A stretch of 10,363 nucleotides of DNA, from NCBI GenBank assembly GCA_016934125.1, contig JAFGTL010000434.1, positions 1 through 10,363 of the forward strand, in the 5' to 3' direction. Shown here piece after piece: positions 1 to 5,875 of the stretch. The translations under genes were made by a program, and so were the position numbers. How positions within the stretch are numbered: the stretch's first letter is position 1; the number at the start of each line of letters is the position of its first letter. The notes beneath the pieces were generated by a model. That model was given only the letters and a program-made list of their open reading frames with translations. It was not told where the DNA came from and searched no databases. Source of the DNA: Candidatus Hydrogenedentota bacterium. Its GTDB lineage: Bacteria; Hydrogenedentota; Hydrogenedentia; Hydrogenedentales; SLHB01.

Positions 1-560
1 AGAATGTTCTGGGCAATCTCGCGCTGGCATCCCATGGCATCAATGGAGACCAGACATCCCTGGAGGTCGAGCTTGGCCAACAGCTCGGGAATGGCGGTAA
101 TCTCGTTGGATTTGTCGTCGGTCTTGACCTGGCCTAAGCACACGCCGTTTTGGACGGCCCAAGCGCTGACGATGTGAATGGCCTTTTTGCCATTGGCGCG
201 GTCGTGAGAACCCCGGACCGTCTTCCCATCGATGGCCACGAGCCCCTGGATCTTGCCCTGAATCACTTGCACCCAGTCCCGGAAGGCCTGTTCAAAGGCC
301 TGGGGGGCGAGCAGGCTGAAAACCCGGCCAAAGGTGTCGTGAGAGGGGATGCCGTTCTCGAGTTCGAGAAAGGTGCGCAACCAGGCCTCCTTGGCCTTGC
401 CAAACTGCTCGACGGCGGCCCATCCGTCGGCGCCCGCGATGGAGGCGCACACGGCGACGCCGATGATGTCGAGAAGCTTGTGTTTTTTGTGACGCTCCAT
501 GCGGGGATCCTCGATCCGGCCGAAACACTGCAAGAAGGCAGACTCACTACGGATGCCCAT
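1..560 (-). CDS. ISAs1-family transposase, N-terminal half (runs off the left edge)
   Basis: This is a DDE transposase of the ISAs1 family; it would cut and rejoin the ends of its insertion sequence. The ATG at 560 opens 186 codons that stay open to the window edge. The N-terminal part has the family-typical stretch around residues 12-60 (CFGRIEDPR, then a hydrophobic VAVCASIAGADGW). The catalytic core follows with AIDGKTVRGS (first Asp at residue 111) and VSIDAMGCQ (second Asp at 174). The third catalytic acid lies beyond the window, and family members are about 370 residues, so roughly half is visible. The start is fixed by a strong ribosome site, AAGGAGAGG, at 565-573. Codon choice is less GC-biased than in the other genes (several AAA, TTT and ATT codons), which fits a recent arrival. 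No frameshift or stop is seen in this half; whether the complete element is intact cannot be judged. Confidence 0.93.
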   Translation of the reverse strand, partial: MGIRSESAFLQCFGRIEDPRMERHKKHKLLDIIGVAVCASIAGADGWAAVEQFGKAKEAWLRTFLELENGIPSHDTFGRVFSLLAPQAFEQAFRDWVQVIQGKIQGLVAIDGKTVRGSHDRANGKKAIHIVSAWAVQNGVCLGQVKTDDKSNEITAIPELLAKLDLQGCLVSIDAMGCQREIAQNI

Positions 561-596
561 TGTACCTCTCCTTGAGTTGAGACAAGAACCGAGAAG

Positions 597-625
597 AGAA
601 TACCGATGTGGCAGCTAAATATCAA
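597..625 (-). promoter_or_regulatory. Promoter of the transposase gene
   Basis: On the minus strand TTGATA (620-625) and TATTCT (597-602) are separated by exactly 17 bases, matching a sigma-70-type promoter at 5/6 and 4/6 positions. Transcription would begin near 590, giving a leader of about 30 bases before the ATG at 560. The surrounding DNA (about 595-660) is clearly more AT-rich than the rest of the window. Confidence 0.5.
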
Positions 626-770
626 AGTAATCTTACTGCGCAAATCCCTCCTTCTTCCGGAATCGTAAGGGAAAATCCGGGCTGCTAACCCAGCCCCGCC
701 CCGCCTTCACACAGGATTAAGTGCGATTGCCCCGCAACGCCGGCTCCGTTGGCGCCGTGCCCGCGCCCAT

Positions 771-791
771 GAAGAACGCGCAGCGTTCTTC
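771..791. repeat. Small perfect hairpin, 9-bp arms
   Basis: GAAGAACGC (771-779) and GCGTTCTTC (783-791) are perfect inverted copies around a 3-base loop. It lies 4 bases from the larger hairpin at 796-828, distal to it as read from the beta-helix gene. It may be a second part of a terminator or mRNA 3'-end structure, or part of a dispersed repeat. There is no run of T after it on either strand. Confidence 0.6.
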
Positions 792-795
792 TTAT

Positions 796-828
796 GTGCC
801 CTTCGGGCGCTTCACGCCCGAAGGGCAC
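796..828 (-). terminator. Strong hairpin just after the beta-helix gene, probable terminator
   Basis: GTGCCCTTCGGGCG (796-809) and CGCCCGAAGGGCAC (815-828) form a perfect 14-bp stem with a 5-base loop. It starts 3 bases after the TAA stop of the minus-strand gene at 832-834. Position and stability fit a transcription terminator or an mRNA-stabilising 3' end. On the minus strand no U-run follows; on the plus strand the stem is followed by ACTTTATT, so the classical intrinsic signature is better in the opposite direction. It would shield the transposase gene from read-through. Confidence 0.5.
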
Positions 829-831
829 ACT

Positions 832-2832
832 TTATTCGGGGCGGAACAGGGCTTCGGGGCATGGGCCCAGCAGGGGCGGGACGCCCTGAATCTGGACGTG
901 GAAGTCCTCGAGCACTCCGACGGCGGGCCGGCTCAGCCGGAGACTCCAGACGGCGCCTTGGGTGGCGTCGGTGCGCTCGCCGACGAACTGGCGGGCCTTG
1001 GCGATGTTGTCCTGTTCGTCGACGAGGGTGCCGGCGGGATCGTGGAGGGAGGCCTTGACGCGTTCGCCGGCACTGGCACCGGCGACTTTGACGGCGAATT
1101 CGCTGACGCCGGGCGGGATGTAGAGGAAGAACTCGCCGGTGGTGCCGAGGAAGTGGAACAAGGACGTTTCGGAATAGGCGCAGAGGCGGTGGGTGGTGGA
1201 GCCGACGCGGGCCGTGTGGCCCCCAGCCTGGCACACGATGGTGTGGGCGCCCGATCCCTCGGCCTTGAACGAGTACGACACGGGCTCCGCGCCTTCAACG
1301 TCGGCGAGCGGGAACTTTTTGCCGGAGGGGGCGGTGATCTCGACGGAGGCGGGCCGGACGGCGTAGGAGCCGACAGGGATGATGCTGACGGTGAACGTCA
1401 AGGTGTCGCCCTGCTCAACCCAGGCAAGATGGGTGGCCGTGCCGCGCTGGCGGCAGGGGCAGGCGCGGAGCGCAGCGGGCTCCACCTGATCGAAGGCGGG
1501 GACGTAACGGACGCCTTGGGTGTCGAACGGCTCGATGGCCCTGAAGTTGTGGGCTGGAATCCACTCGTCTATCAGTTCTTGTGTGAGGGTATAGGGCGTC
1601 CGCTTGCCGTCCTGCTCGACGACGAGGGTGCCGGTGACGTCAACGAGGCGCAGTTCACTGAAGCTGCCGTAGTCGATGGGTTTCCGGCCGAGGGGATCCT
1701 GGATGACGAGGTTGACGAACTCGACGCCGCCGATGTTCTCGGTATTGCGCATCTCGGATCCGAAGAGGATGGGCGACAGGGAAGGGGCGCCGAGAACAGG
1801 ATTGGCCAGGACACAGTTGACGAAGCGCAGTTCGGCGCCGGTGGCCGGCTTCTCGCGGATGACAATGCCGCTCTGCTGTCCGTCGGCAAACCGGCAGTTG
1901 ACGAACTCGATGGTTCCCGAGACGGCGGGGTGGGGCGGGCCGTTGCCGGTAATCACGCGCACGCAGGAGCGATCGGCGATGGATTGGCAGTTCTCGATCC
2001 GGATGGAGAGCGGGGCCGACGTGTCGTCGAGATTCATGGCGTAGAGCTCGAATCCGTCGCCGGCGTTGTTGCGGGTGATGCAGTTGCGCATCACGCAATT
2101 GACGAGGCGCTCGCTGGGATCGTTAGGCTCGAAGTCGATGCCGGCCATGGGCGCGGTGCCGCCAGTATCCTCGAGGATGGTGTTTTCGATGAGGAGATCC
2201 TCGGCACTGATCACGCTGATGCCCTGGCGGTTGTTGCCGGTGCAGATGACGTTGCGGATATGGACGCCTTTATTGGTGACGCCCCGTTCCATCACGCCGA
2301 GGTAGATGCCGTCGCCGCCGCTGTCGGCGAGGGTCAGATCGTAGACGTTGACGTTGGAGCTGCTGCGGATGCTGAGGCAGTGGCGCCATTCGGACTTCTC
2401 GTAGGCGTCGCTGTGATAGTCGGCCTTCCACATCTCGAAGGTGGCGCCGTTCCCGCGGAGGGTGACGTTCTCCTTGAGGGCGCAGGTAAACAGGCAGTCG
2501 CCGAGCTTCTTGAAGGCGCCGCGCTTGGCCTGGACGACAACGTCTTTCTCGAAGACGACCTCCTGGTTGCTGGCCAGTTGGATTGGTTCGACAATCCACG
2601 GGCTGCCCATGTCTTCGACGAGAACGCGTGCGGCGCCGGAGTCGATGGCGGCCTGCAGTGCGTGTGTGGCGTCTTCAGGATCGAACCCCCACCAGGAGGC
2701 CTTGGCCTCGGTGCGGGTGCCGGCCTTGATCTCGTCGATGGCCTGCTGGTTGAGATCAGCGCCGAGGGCGGACACGGCGAGCAGGGCGCAGAGCGCAAGC
2801 AGGATCGCGGAACGATGCATGATGGGATACAC
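832..2832 (-). CDS. Secreted right-handed parallel beta-helix (pectate-lyase-like fold) protein
   Basis: This 666-residue exported protein probably binds or cleaves a polysaccharide; the fold is clear but the reaction is not. A signal peptide (about residues 6-25, LLALCALLAVSALGA) is followed by a start-of-helix segment (52-105). The beta-helix coils run at about 115-400 and carry repeated Asn/Cys turn motifs such as RNVICTGNN, NCVMRNCITRNN, ENCQS and FVNCRF. Typical loops are SGGDGIYLG (171-179), GIDFEPND (231-238) and NAGDGFELYA (256-265). A C-terminal region (about 455-650) looks like an Ig-like beta sandwich followed by a PPC-like beta domain (FFLYIPPGVSEFAVKVAG). The catalytic signatures of GH28 are not seen. 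I chose the GTG at 2832 because GAGGAGG (2840-2846) sits 7 bases upstream; the alternative ATG at 2820 would have a poor 19-base spacing. The gene is divergent from the symporter, which suggests co-regulation. Confidence 0.9.
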   Translation of the reverse strand: MYPIMHRSAILLALCALLAVSALGADLNQQAIDEIKAGTRTEAKASWWGFDPEDATHALQAAIDSGAARVLVEDMGSPWIVEPIQLASNQEVVFEKDVVVQAKRGAFKKLGDCLFTCALKENVTLRGNGATFEMWKADYHSDAYEKSEWRHCLSIRSSSNVNVYDLTLADSGGDGIYLGVMERGVTNKGVHIRNVICTGNNRQGISVISAEDLLIENTILEDTGGTAPMAGIDFEPNDPSERLVNCVMRNCITRNNAGDGFELYAMNLDDTSAPLSIRIENCQSIADRSCVRVITGNGPPHPAVSGTIEFVNCRFADGQQSGIVIREKPATGAELRFVNCVLANPVLGAPSLSPILFGSEMRNTENIGGVEFVNLVIQDPLGRKPIDYGSFSELRLVDVTGTLVVEQDGKRTPYTLTQELIDEWIPAHNFRAIEPFDTQGVRYVPAFDQVEPAALRACPCRQRGTATHLAWVEQGDTLTFTVSIIPVGSYAVRPASVEITAPSGKKFPLADVEGAEPVSYSFKAEGSGAHTIVCQAGGHTARVGSTTHRLCAYSETSLFHFLGTTGEFFLYIPPGVSEFAVKVAGASAGERVKASLHDPAGTLVDEQDNIAKARQFVGERTDATQGAVWSLRLSRPAVGVLEDFHVQIQGVPPLLGPCPEALFRPE

Positions 2833-2839
2833 GGGAGTT

Positions 2840-2846
2840 CCTCCTC
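2840..2846 (-). promoter_or_regulatory. Ribosome binding site that selects the GTG start
   Basis: GAGGAGG on the minus strand is 7 bases from the GTG at 2832. It is a near-perfect Shine-Dalgarno sequence and decides for GTG over the in-frame ATG 12 bases further on. Confidence 0.75.
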
Positions 2847-2870
2847 GAGGTTGTTCCGGCTGACGGCCCC

Positions 2871-2899
2871 ATCGTAGTCCGAGCCGCCGGGATGATCAA
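2871..2899 (-). promoter_or_regulatory. Promoter of the beta-helix gene
   Basis: TTGATC (2894-2899) and TACGAT (2871-2876) lie 17 bases apart on the minus strand, each matching the sigma-70 consensus at 4/6. The start point would be near 2864, about 32 bases before the GTG. The -35 box is embedded in TGCTTGATC, which recurs exactly at the promoter of the large TIM-barrel gene (10304-10312). Confidence 0.45.
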
Positions 2900-2924
2900 G
2901 CAACCGAGAACGGAAGATTGGTTC

Positions 2925-2953
2925 TTGACTTCGGGGGGAGATAGCCGTAGATT
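2925..2953 (+). promoter_or_regulatory. Promoter of the symporter operon
   Basis: TTGACT (2925-2930) and TAGATT (2948-2953) are 17 bases apart, matching at 5/6 and 4/6. Transcription would begin near 2960 and give a leader of about 45 bases to the ATG at 3005. The -35 box faces that of the divergent beta-helix promoter across 25 bases, which contain a weak AACC-N14-GGTT inverted repeat (2902-2923) where a regulator could sit. Confidence 0.55.
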
Positions 2954-3004
2954 CGAGCACTCAGACGCGTGGGGGTTCACGCAGGAAAGAGGTTAGGGGC
3001 CGAC

Positions 3005-4489
3005 ATGGGACATTTCTCGTGGATCGATGGCGGTATCGTCGGACTTTACATCGTCGCGACGATGGCCGCCGGGCTGGCGGTACGCAAGTACGTGGGCAAG
3101 GTGGAGCACTTCCTGCTTGCAGGCCGCGAGATGAACCTCTACCTGGGCATCGCCTCGCTTGCGGCTACGGAATTCGGCGTGGTCACGTGCATGTACACGG
3201 CGCAGAGCGGGTTTCTCAACGGGTTCGCGGGGGCGACTCCGGGGGTGCTCGCGGCACTGGCGATGTTCTTCGTGGGCCTCACGGGATTCTGCGTGAAGCC
3301 GCTGCGGGACGCGGGGGTGATGACGATCCCGGAATTGTTCGAGCTCCGGCTGGGGGCGCGGGTGCGTTGGTTGAGCGGGGTGGTGATCGTGCTGGGCGGG
3401 TTGCTGAACATGGGGGTGTTCCTGCGCACGGGCGGCGATTTCCTCGTGGCGGTGTGCGGGTTCGACGCGCGGTACCTCGAGATTACGATGACGGCGCTGC
3501 TGGTGTTTGTGGCGATCTACACCGTGTTGGGCGGCATGCTGTCGGTGCTCGTGACGGATTTCCTCCAGTTCATCGTGTTGAGTGTGGGCCTGCTGGCCGT
3601 GACGGTGCTGATCCTGGTGAACGTGGGATGGGGCCGGCTGACAGAGACGGTGCAGACACACTACGGGCCGGGCGGCTTCAACCCGTTTATCCATCCGAAG
3701 ATGGGATGGGAGTACGTCGTGGCCAATGGCATGCTGAGCCTGGCCATGGTGTTGACGTGGCAGACGACGATCCAACGGTTGCTCGCCGCCAAGGACACGC
3801 AGACAGGGCGGCGGGTGTACACGCGCACGAGTTTCTTCTTCCTGTGCCGTTGGCTGATTCCCGCCGTCTGGGGTATCGCCGCGCTGGCGGTGCTCACGCC
3901 CGAGCAGATCGGGGACAACACCCTGCTCGCCATGCCGAAGCTGTTGAGTCAGATCGTGCCGGTGGGCCTGATGGGCATCCTCGTGGCGGCGATGCTGGCG
4001 GCCGACATGTCGACGGACTCGTCGTATATGCTGACGTGGTCGAGTGTGATCTATAACGACATCCTGGCGCCGTTTCGCAAAGGGGCGTGGTCGGAGCGGC
4101 GCGGGCTTCTGGTGAGCCGGACGATTGTGGCGCTGATCGGCGTGTTCCTGCTGCTATATGGGCTGTGGTATCCGTTGCGGGGGAGCCTGTGGGATTACCT
4201 GACGGTGACGGCAAACATCTATCTGTCGAGCATGTCGGTACTGCTCGTGGCGTGCTGCTACTGGAAACGGGCGAACAGTTGGGGCGCGGCCGGGGCGATC
4301 ATCGCGGGCGCAGTGGTTCCCATCGCGTTCCTGGTGATGGAGCAATTGCCCGCGACGCGCCACTTCGCCAAGGACATCATCGGGCCGCACCGCTCGAACA
4401 TCGCCACCTATCTGTGCGCGGCGGCGGCGATGGTGGCCGGTTCGCTGTTGAAGCCGAGACGTCCTGCGCCAAAGGGGGCCGAATCATGA
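3005..4489 (+). CDS. Sodium:solute symporter (SSS family)
   Basis: This 494-residue inner-membrane transporter uses the sodium gradient to import a solute, here most likely a sugar, sugar acid or other breakdown product. About 12-13 hydrophobic spans are visible. The first has the family-typical WIDGGIVGLY start and is followed by HFLLAGREMN (35-44). The SSS hallmark is GGMLSVLVTDFLQ (176-188). The sodium-site helix carries AADMSTDSS (332-340), with Ser and Thr where family members bind Na+. The length is normal for the family. The ATG at 3005 puts the first span near the N-terminus as in relatives; AGGGG lies just upstream. A longer GTG form from 2969 would only add 12 polar residues. The stop codon overlaps the start of the next small gene (ATGA), so the two are translationally coupled. 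The substrate cannot be read from the sequence; the three secreted proteins nearby suggest a carbohydrate. Confidence 0.93.
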   Translation: MGHFSWIDGGIVGLYIVATMAAGLAVRKYVGKVEHFLLAGREMNLYLGIASLAATEFGVVTCMYTAQSGFLNGFAGATPGVLAALAMFFVGLTGFCVKPLRDAGVMTIPELFELRLGARVRWLSGVVIVLGGLLNMGVFLRTGGDFLVAVCGFDARYLEITMTALLVFVAIYTVLGGMLSVLVTDFLQFIVLSVGLLAVTVLILVNVGWGRLTETVQTHYGPGGFNPFIHPKMGWEYVVANGMLSLAMVLTWQTTIQRLLAAKDTQTGRRVYTRTSFFFLCRWLIPAVWGIAALAVLTPEQIGDNTLLAMPKLLSQIVPVGLMGILVAAMLAADMSTDSSYMLTWSSVIYNDILAPFRKGAWSERRGLLVSRTIVALIGVFLLLYGLWYPLRGSLWDYLTVTANIYLSSMSVLLVACCYWKRANSWGAAGAIIAGAVVPIAFLVMEQLPATRHFAKDIIGPHRSNIATYLCAAAAMVAGSLLKPRRPAPKGAES

Positions 4490-4635
4490 GCGAACACTGG
4501 TTCTGGTGGACGTTGACGGCCGCCTGTGTCGGCTGGTATTCGACGGTGACGGTGTACGTGGCGATACGTGGCGCCACCGATATCCGCAGGATGCTCCGGC
4601 GCCTGTCAGGGCCGTCCGATCAAACCGAGGAATGA
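4486..4635 (+). CDS. Small single-span membrane protein coupled to the symporter
   Basis: This 49-residue protein starts inside the symporter stop codon (ATGA overlap), with AGGGGG 7 bases upstream of the ATG. Residues 5-27 (WFWWTLTAACVGWYSTVT and onward) form one hydrophobic span. It is followed by a basic tail (RGATDIRRMLRRL) and an acidic end, so the C-terminus is predicted to be cytoplasmic. Coupling to the transporter suggests an accessory subunit that helps the symporter assemble, be stable or be regulated. Small partners are known for other SSS transporters (for example YjcH with ActP and YhdT with PanF), but I see no recognisable similarity to those. The Trp-rich entry to the span and the WYSTVTVYVAI stretch look like a specific interaction surface rather than chance coding. 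The function is inferred from context only. Confidence 0.75.
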   Translation: MSEHWFWWTLTAACVGWYSTVTVYVAIRGATDIRRMLRRLSGPSDQTEE

Positions 4636-4707
4636 CGCCCCGCCCCCCCACTCCGGCCCCGGATAGGGCGGCTCGGCGCGGGCTGCTTCTGGACACGCCT
4701 TCGCGGC

Positions 4708-5736
4708 TCAGGGCAACGGCAGCGTAACAGGCCGGCCCTCCTCACCGGATCGATCCGCGGCGAACACGACTTCGTGCGACTTGTAGGCGTCCTCGACGTT
4801 GCAGTGGACGTCCTCGCCGGACAGGATGCTGTCGACGAGATGCTCGACTTCGCCCGTGAACGGGTGATGGGTGACGTCGCCGCTGTCGGGGAGGATTGTG
4901 GGCACCTCGGCCCAACTCGTCTGGCCGGGATACATGGTTTTCGAGAAGATCCGGTTGTTGAGAATGGTGCCGTGGGTGCCGACGAGGTTGATGCGGAACA
5001 CGTAAGGCTGCACGCACTCGATACAGGAGGCAACCTTGCCAATGCGTCCGTCGGTGAATCGGAGGATCGTGACCGACGACGGGTTGTACTCGTATTCCTT
5101 GAAGTCGGGGCCTTGGCCGAAGGTGGCGTACTGGGTGACTTCGGCGACATCGCCGCCCATGAACCAGCGGAGCCCGTCAACGGCATGGCAGCCCGCCGAC
5201 AACAGCGAACTCCCCCCCATGCTCTTCTTCACGTTCCAGGTGTATTGGCCATACCAAGGGCCGACGCCGTGGAAGTAGTCCACCTCGCCAAAGAACACGC
5301 GGCCGATGGCATTCTGGGCGAGTTGGGTTTTGACGAGCTGGTAGAGGGGGTTCCAGCGCAGCACGAAGCCGACGAGCGACTTGACGCCCGCCTCGGCGAC
5401 GGCATCGCGGATGGCGCGGGCGTCGTCGATGTTGAGCGCCATCGGCTTCTCGAGGAGGAGATGCTTGCCGGCCCGCACCGCGGCGATGGCGTGCTCGGGA
5501 TGGAAATTGGGCGGCGAGGTGACGGAGACGATCTGGATATCGTCGCGCGCCAGCATCTGCTTGTAGTCGGTGTAGACGGCACACTCGATGCCGCAGGCCG
5601 CGGCCTTGGCGCGGGCGGCCTCTTCGGTGAGATCGCACAGCGCGACGACTCTCGTGTGGGGATTGCGTTCGTATGCCGCAATGTGTTCGCCAGCAACCCA
5701 ACCGGTTCCGATGATTCCAACGCCCATCTCTGCCAT
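4708..5736 (-). CDS. Gfo/Idh/MocA-family NAD(P)-dependent oxidoreductase
   Basis: This 342-residue cytoplasmic enzyme of the glucose-fructose oxidoreductase/inositol dehydrogenase family oxidises or reduces a sugar, sugar acid or cyclitol, often as a step in epimerisation or ring-derivative breakdown. The Rossmann nucleotide-binding motif is GIIGTGWVAG (7-16). The EKP motif with the conserved lysine is at 96-98, and the second domain holds GCHAVDGLRW (182-191) with the conserved His184 and Asp187. Length is typical and there is no signal peptide. I chose the ATG at 5736, which is preceded by AAAGGA and lies about 32 bases from the predicted transcription start. An in-frame GTG at 5760 would leave almost no leader. 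It converges with the symporter pair and diverges from the GH99-like gene. It probably acts on the sugar the locus imports; the substrate is unknown. Confidence 0.92.
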   Translation of the reverse strand: MAEMGVGIIGTGWVAGEHIAAYERNPHTRVVALCDLTEEAARAKAAACGIECAVYTDYKQMLARDDIQIVSVTSPPNFHPEHAIAAVRAGKHLLLEKPMALNIDDARAIRDAVAEAGVKSLVGFVLRWNPLYQLVKTQLAQNAIGRVFFGEVDYFHGVGPWYGQYTWNVKKSMGGSSLLSAGCHAVDGLRWFMGGDVAEVTQYATFGQGPDFKEYEYNPSSVTILRFTDGRIGKVASCIECVQPYVFRINLVGTHGTILNNRIFSKTMYPGQTSWAEVPTILPDSGDVTHHPFTGEVEHLVDSILSGEDVHCNVEDAYKSHEVVFAADRSGEEGRPVTLPLP

Positions 5737-5774
5737 GATTCGTAGTCCTTTCTCGTTCACCCCGTGTCTCCGTG

Positions 5775-5803
5775 AGTGTAGACTGTTCGCGCCGGGGAGG
5801 CAA
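5775..5803 (-). promoter_or_regulatory. Promoter of the oxidoreductase gene
   Basis: TTGCCT (5798-5803) and TACACT (5775-5780) are 17 bases apart on the minus strand, each 4/6 to consensus. Transcription would start near 5768, about 32 bases before the ATG at 5736. The site overlaps the upstream part of the divergent promoter for the GH99-like gene. Confidence 0.4.
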
Positions 5804-5819
5804 GTCCGGCCCCTTGCGG

Positions 5820-5828
5820 TGGTATACT
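5820..5828 (+). promoter_or_regulatory. Extended -10 promoter of the GH99-like gene
   Basis: TGGTATACT has the TGn extension plus a 5/6 -10 hexamer. No good -35 is present 16-18 bases upstream, as is usual for extended -10 promoters. The start would be near 5835, about 41 bases before the ATG at 5876. A short CTGT-CA-ACAG inverted repeat (5854-5863) follows inside the leader. Confidence 0.4.
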
Positions 5829-5875
5829 CGGTAGGCCGTGTTGCGCGGCGTCACTGTCAACAGCCGGAGCAAGCC

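Larger units (their letters stand above)
561..831. other. Intergenic stretch with the presumed outer end of the ISAs1 element
   Basis: No gene is supported here. The left part (561-625) is the transposase leader and promoter. The outer end of the insertion sequence should lie further right. A candidate is near 657-682, where the minus strand reads CCCGGATTTTCCC and the segment 657-680 is an imperfect inverted repeat bounded by CCGG on both sides. This cannot be confirmed, because the other IS end lies outside the window. The right part (771-828) holds two perfect hairpins behind the beta-helix gene. Confidence 0.5.

Noticed and set aside
721..2877. Long plus-strand open frame (718 codons) opposite the beta-helix gene
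   Set aside because: It lies antisense to a clear beta-helix protein; its translation is Gly/Ala/Asp-rich low-complexity sequence typical of the opposite strand of GC-rich genes, and it spans the hairpins and divergent leader.
2969..3004. GTG at 2969 as start of the symporter
   Set aside because: It would add 12 polar residues before the normal family N-terminus and leaves a leader of only about 9 bases from the predicted transcription start.
4636..4707. Possible terminator in the convergent gap between the small membrane gene and the oxidoreductase
   Set aside because: Only 4-bp GCCC/GGGC pairing and no T-run; nothing convincing seen.
4774..5745. Plus-strand open frame of 323 codons opposite the oxidoreductase
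   Set aside because: The minus strand has the complete Gfo/Idh/MocA motif set; the plus frame is its shadow.
5588..5875. In-frame upstream extension of the GH99-like gene
   Set aside because: It overlaps the oxidoreductase coding region and would bury the signal peptide.
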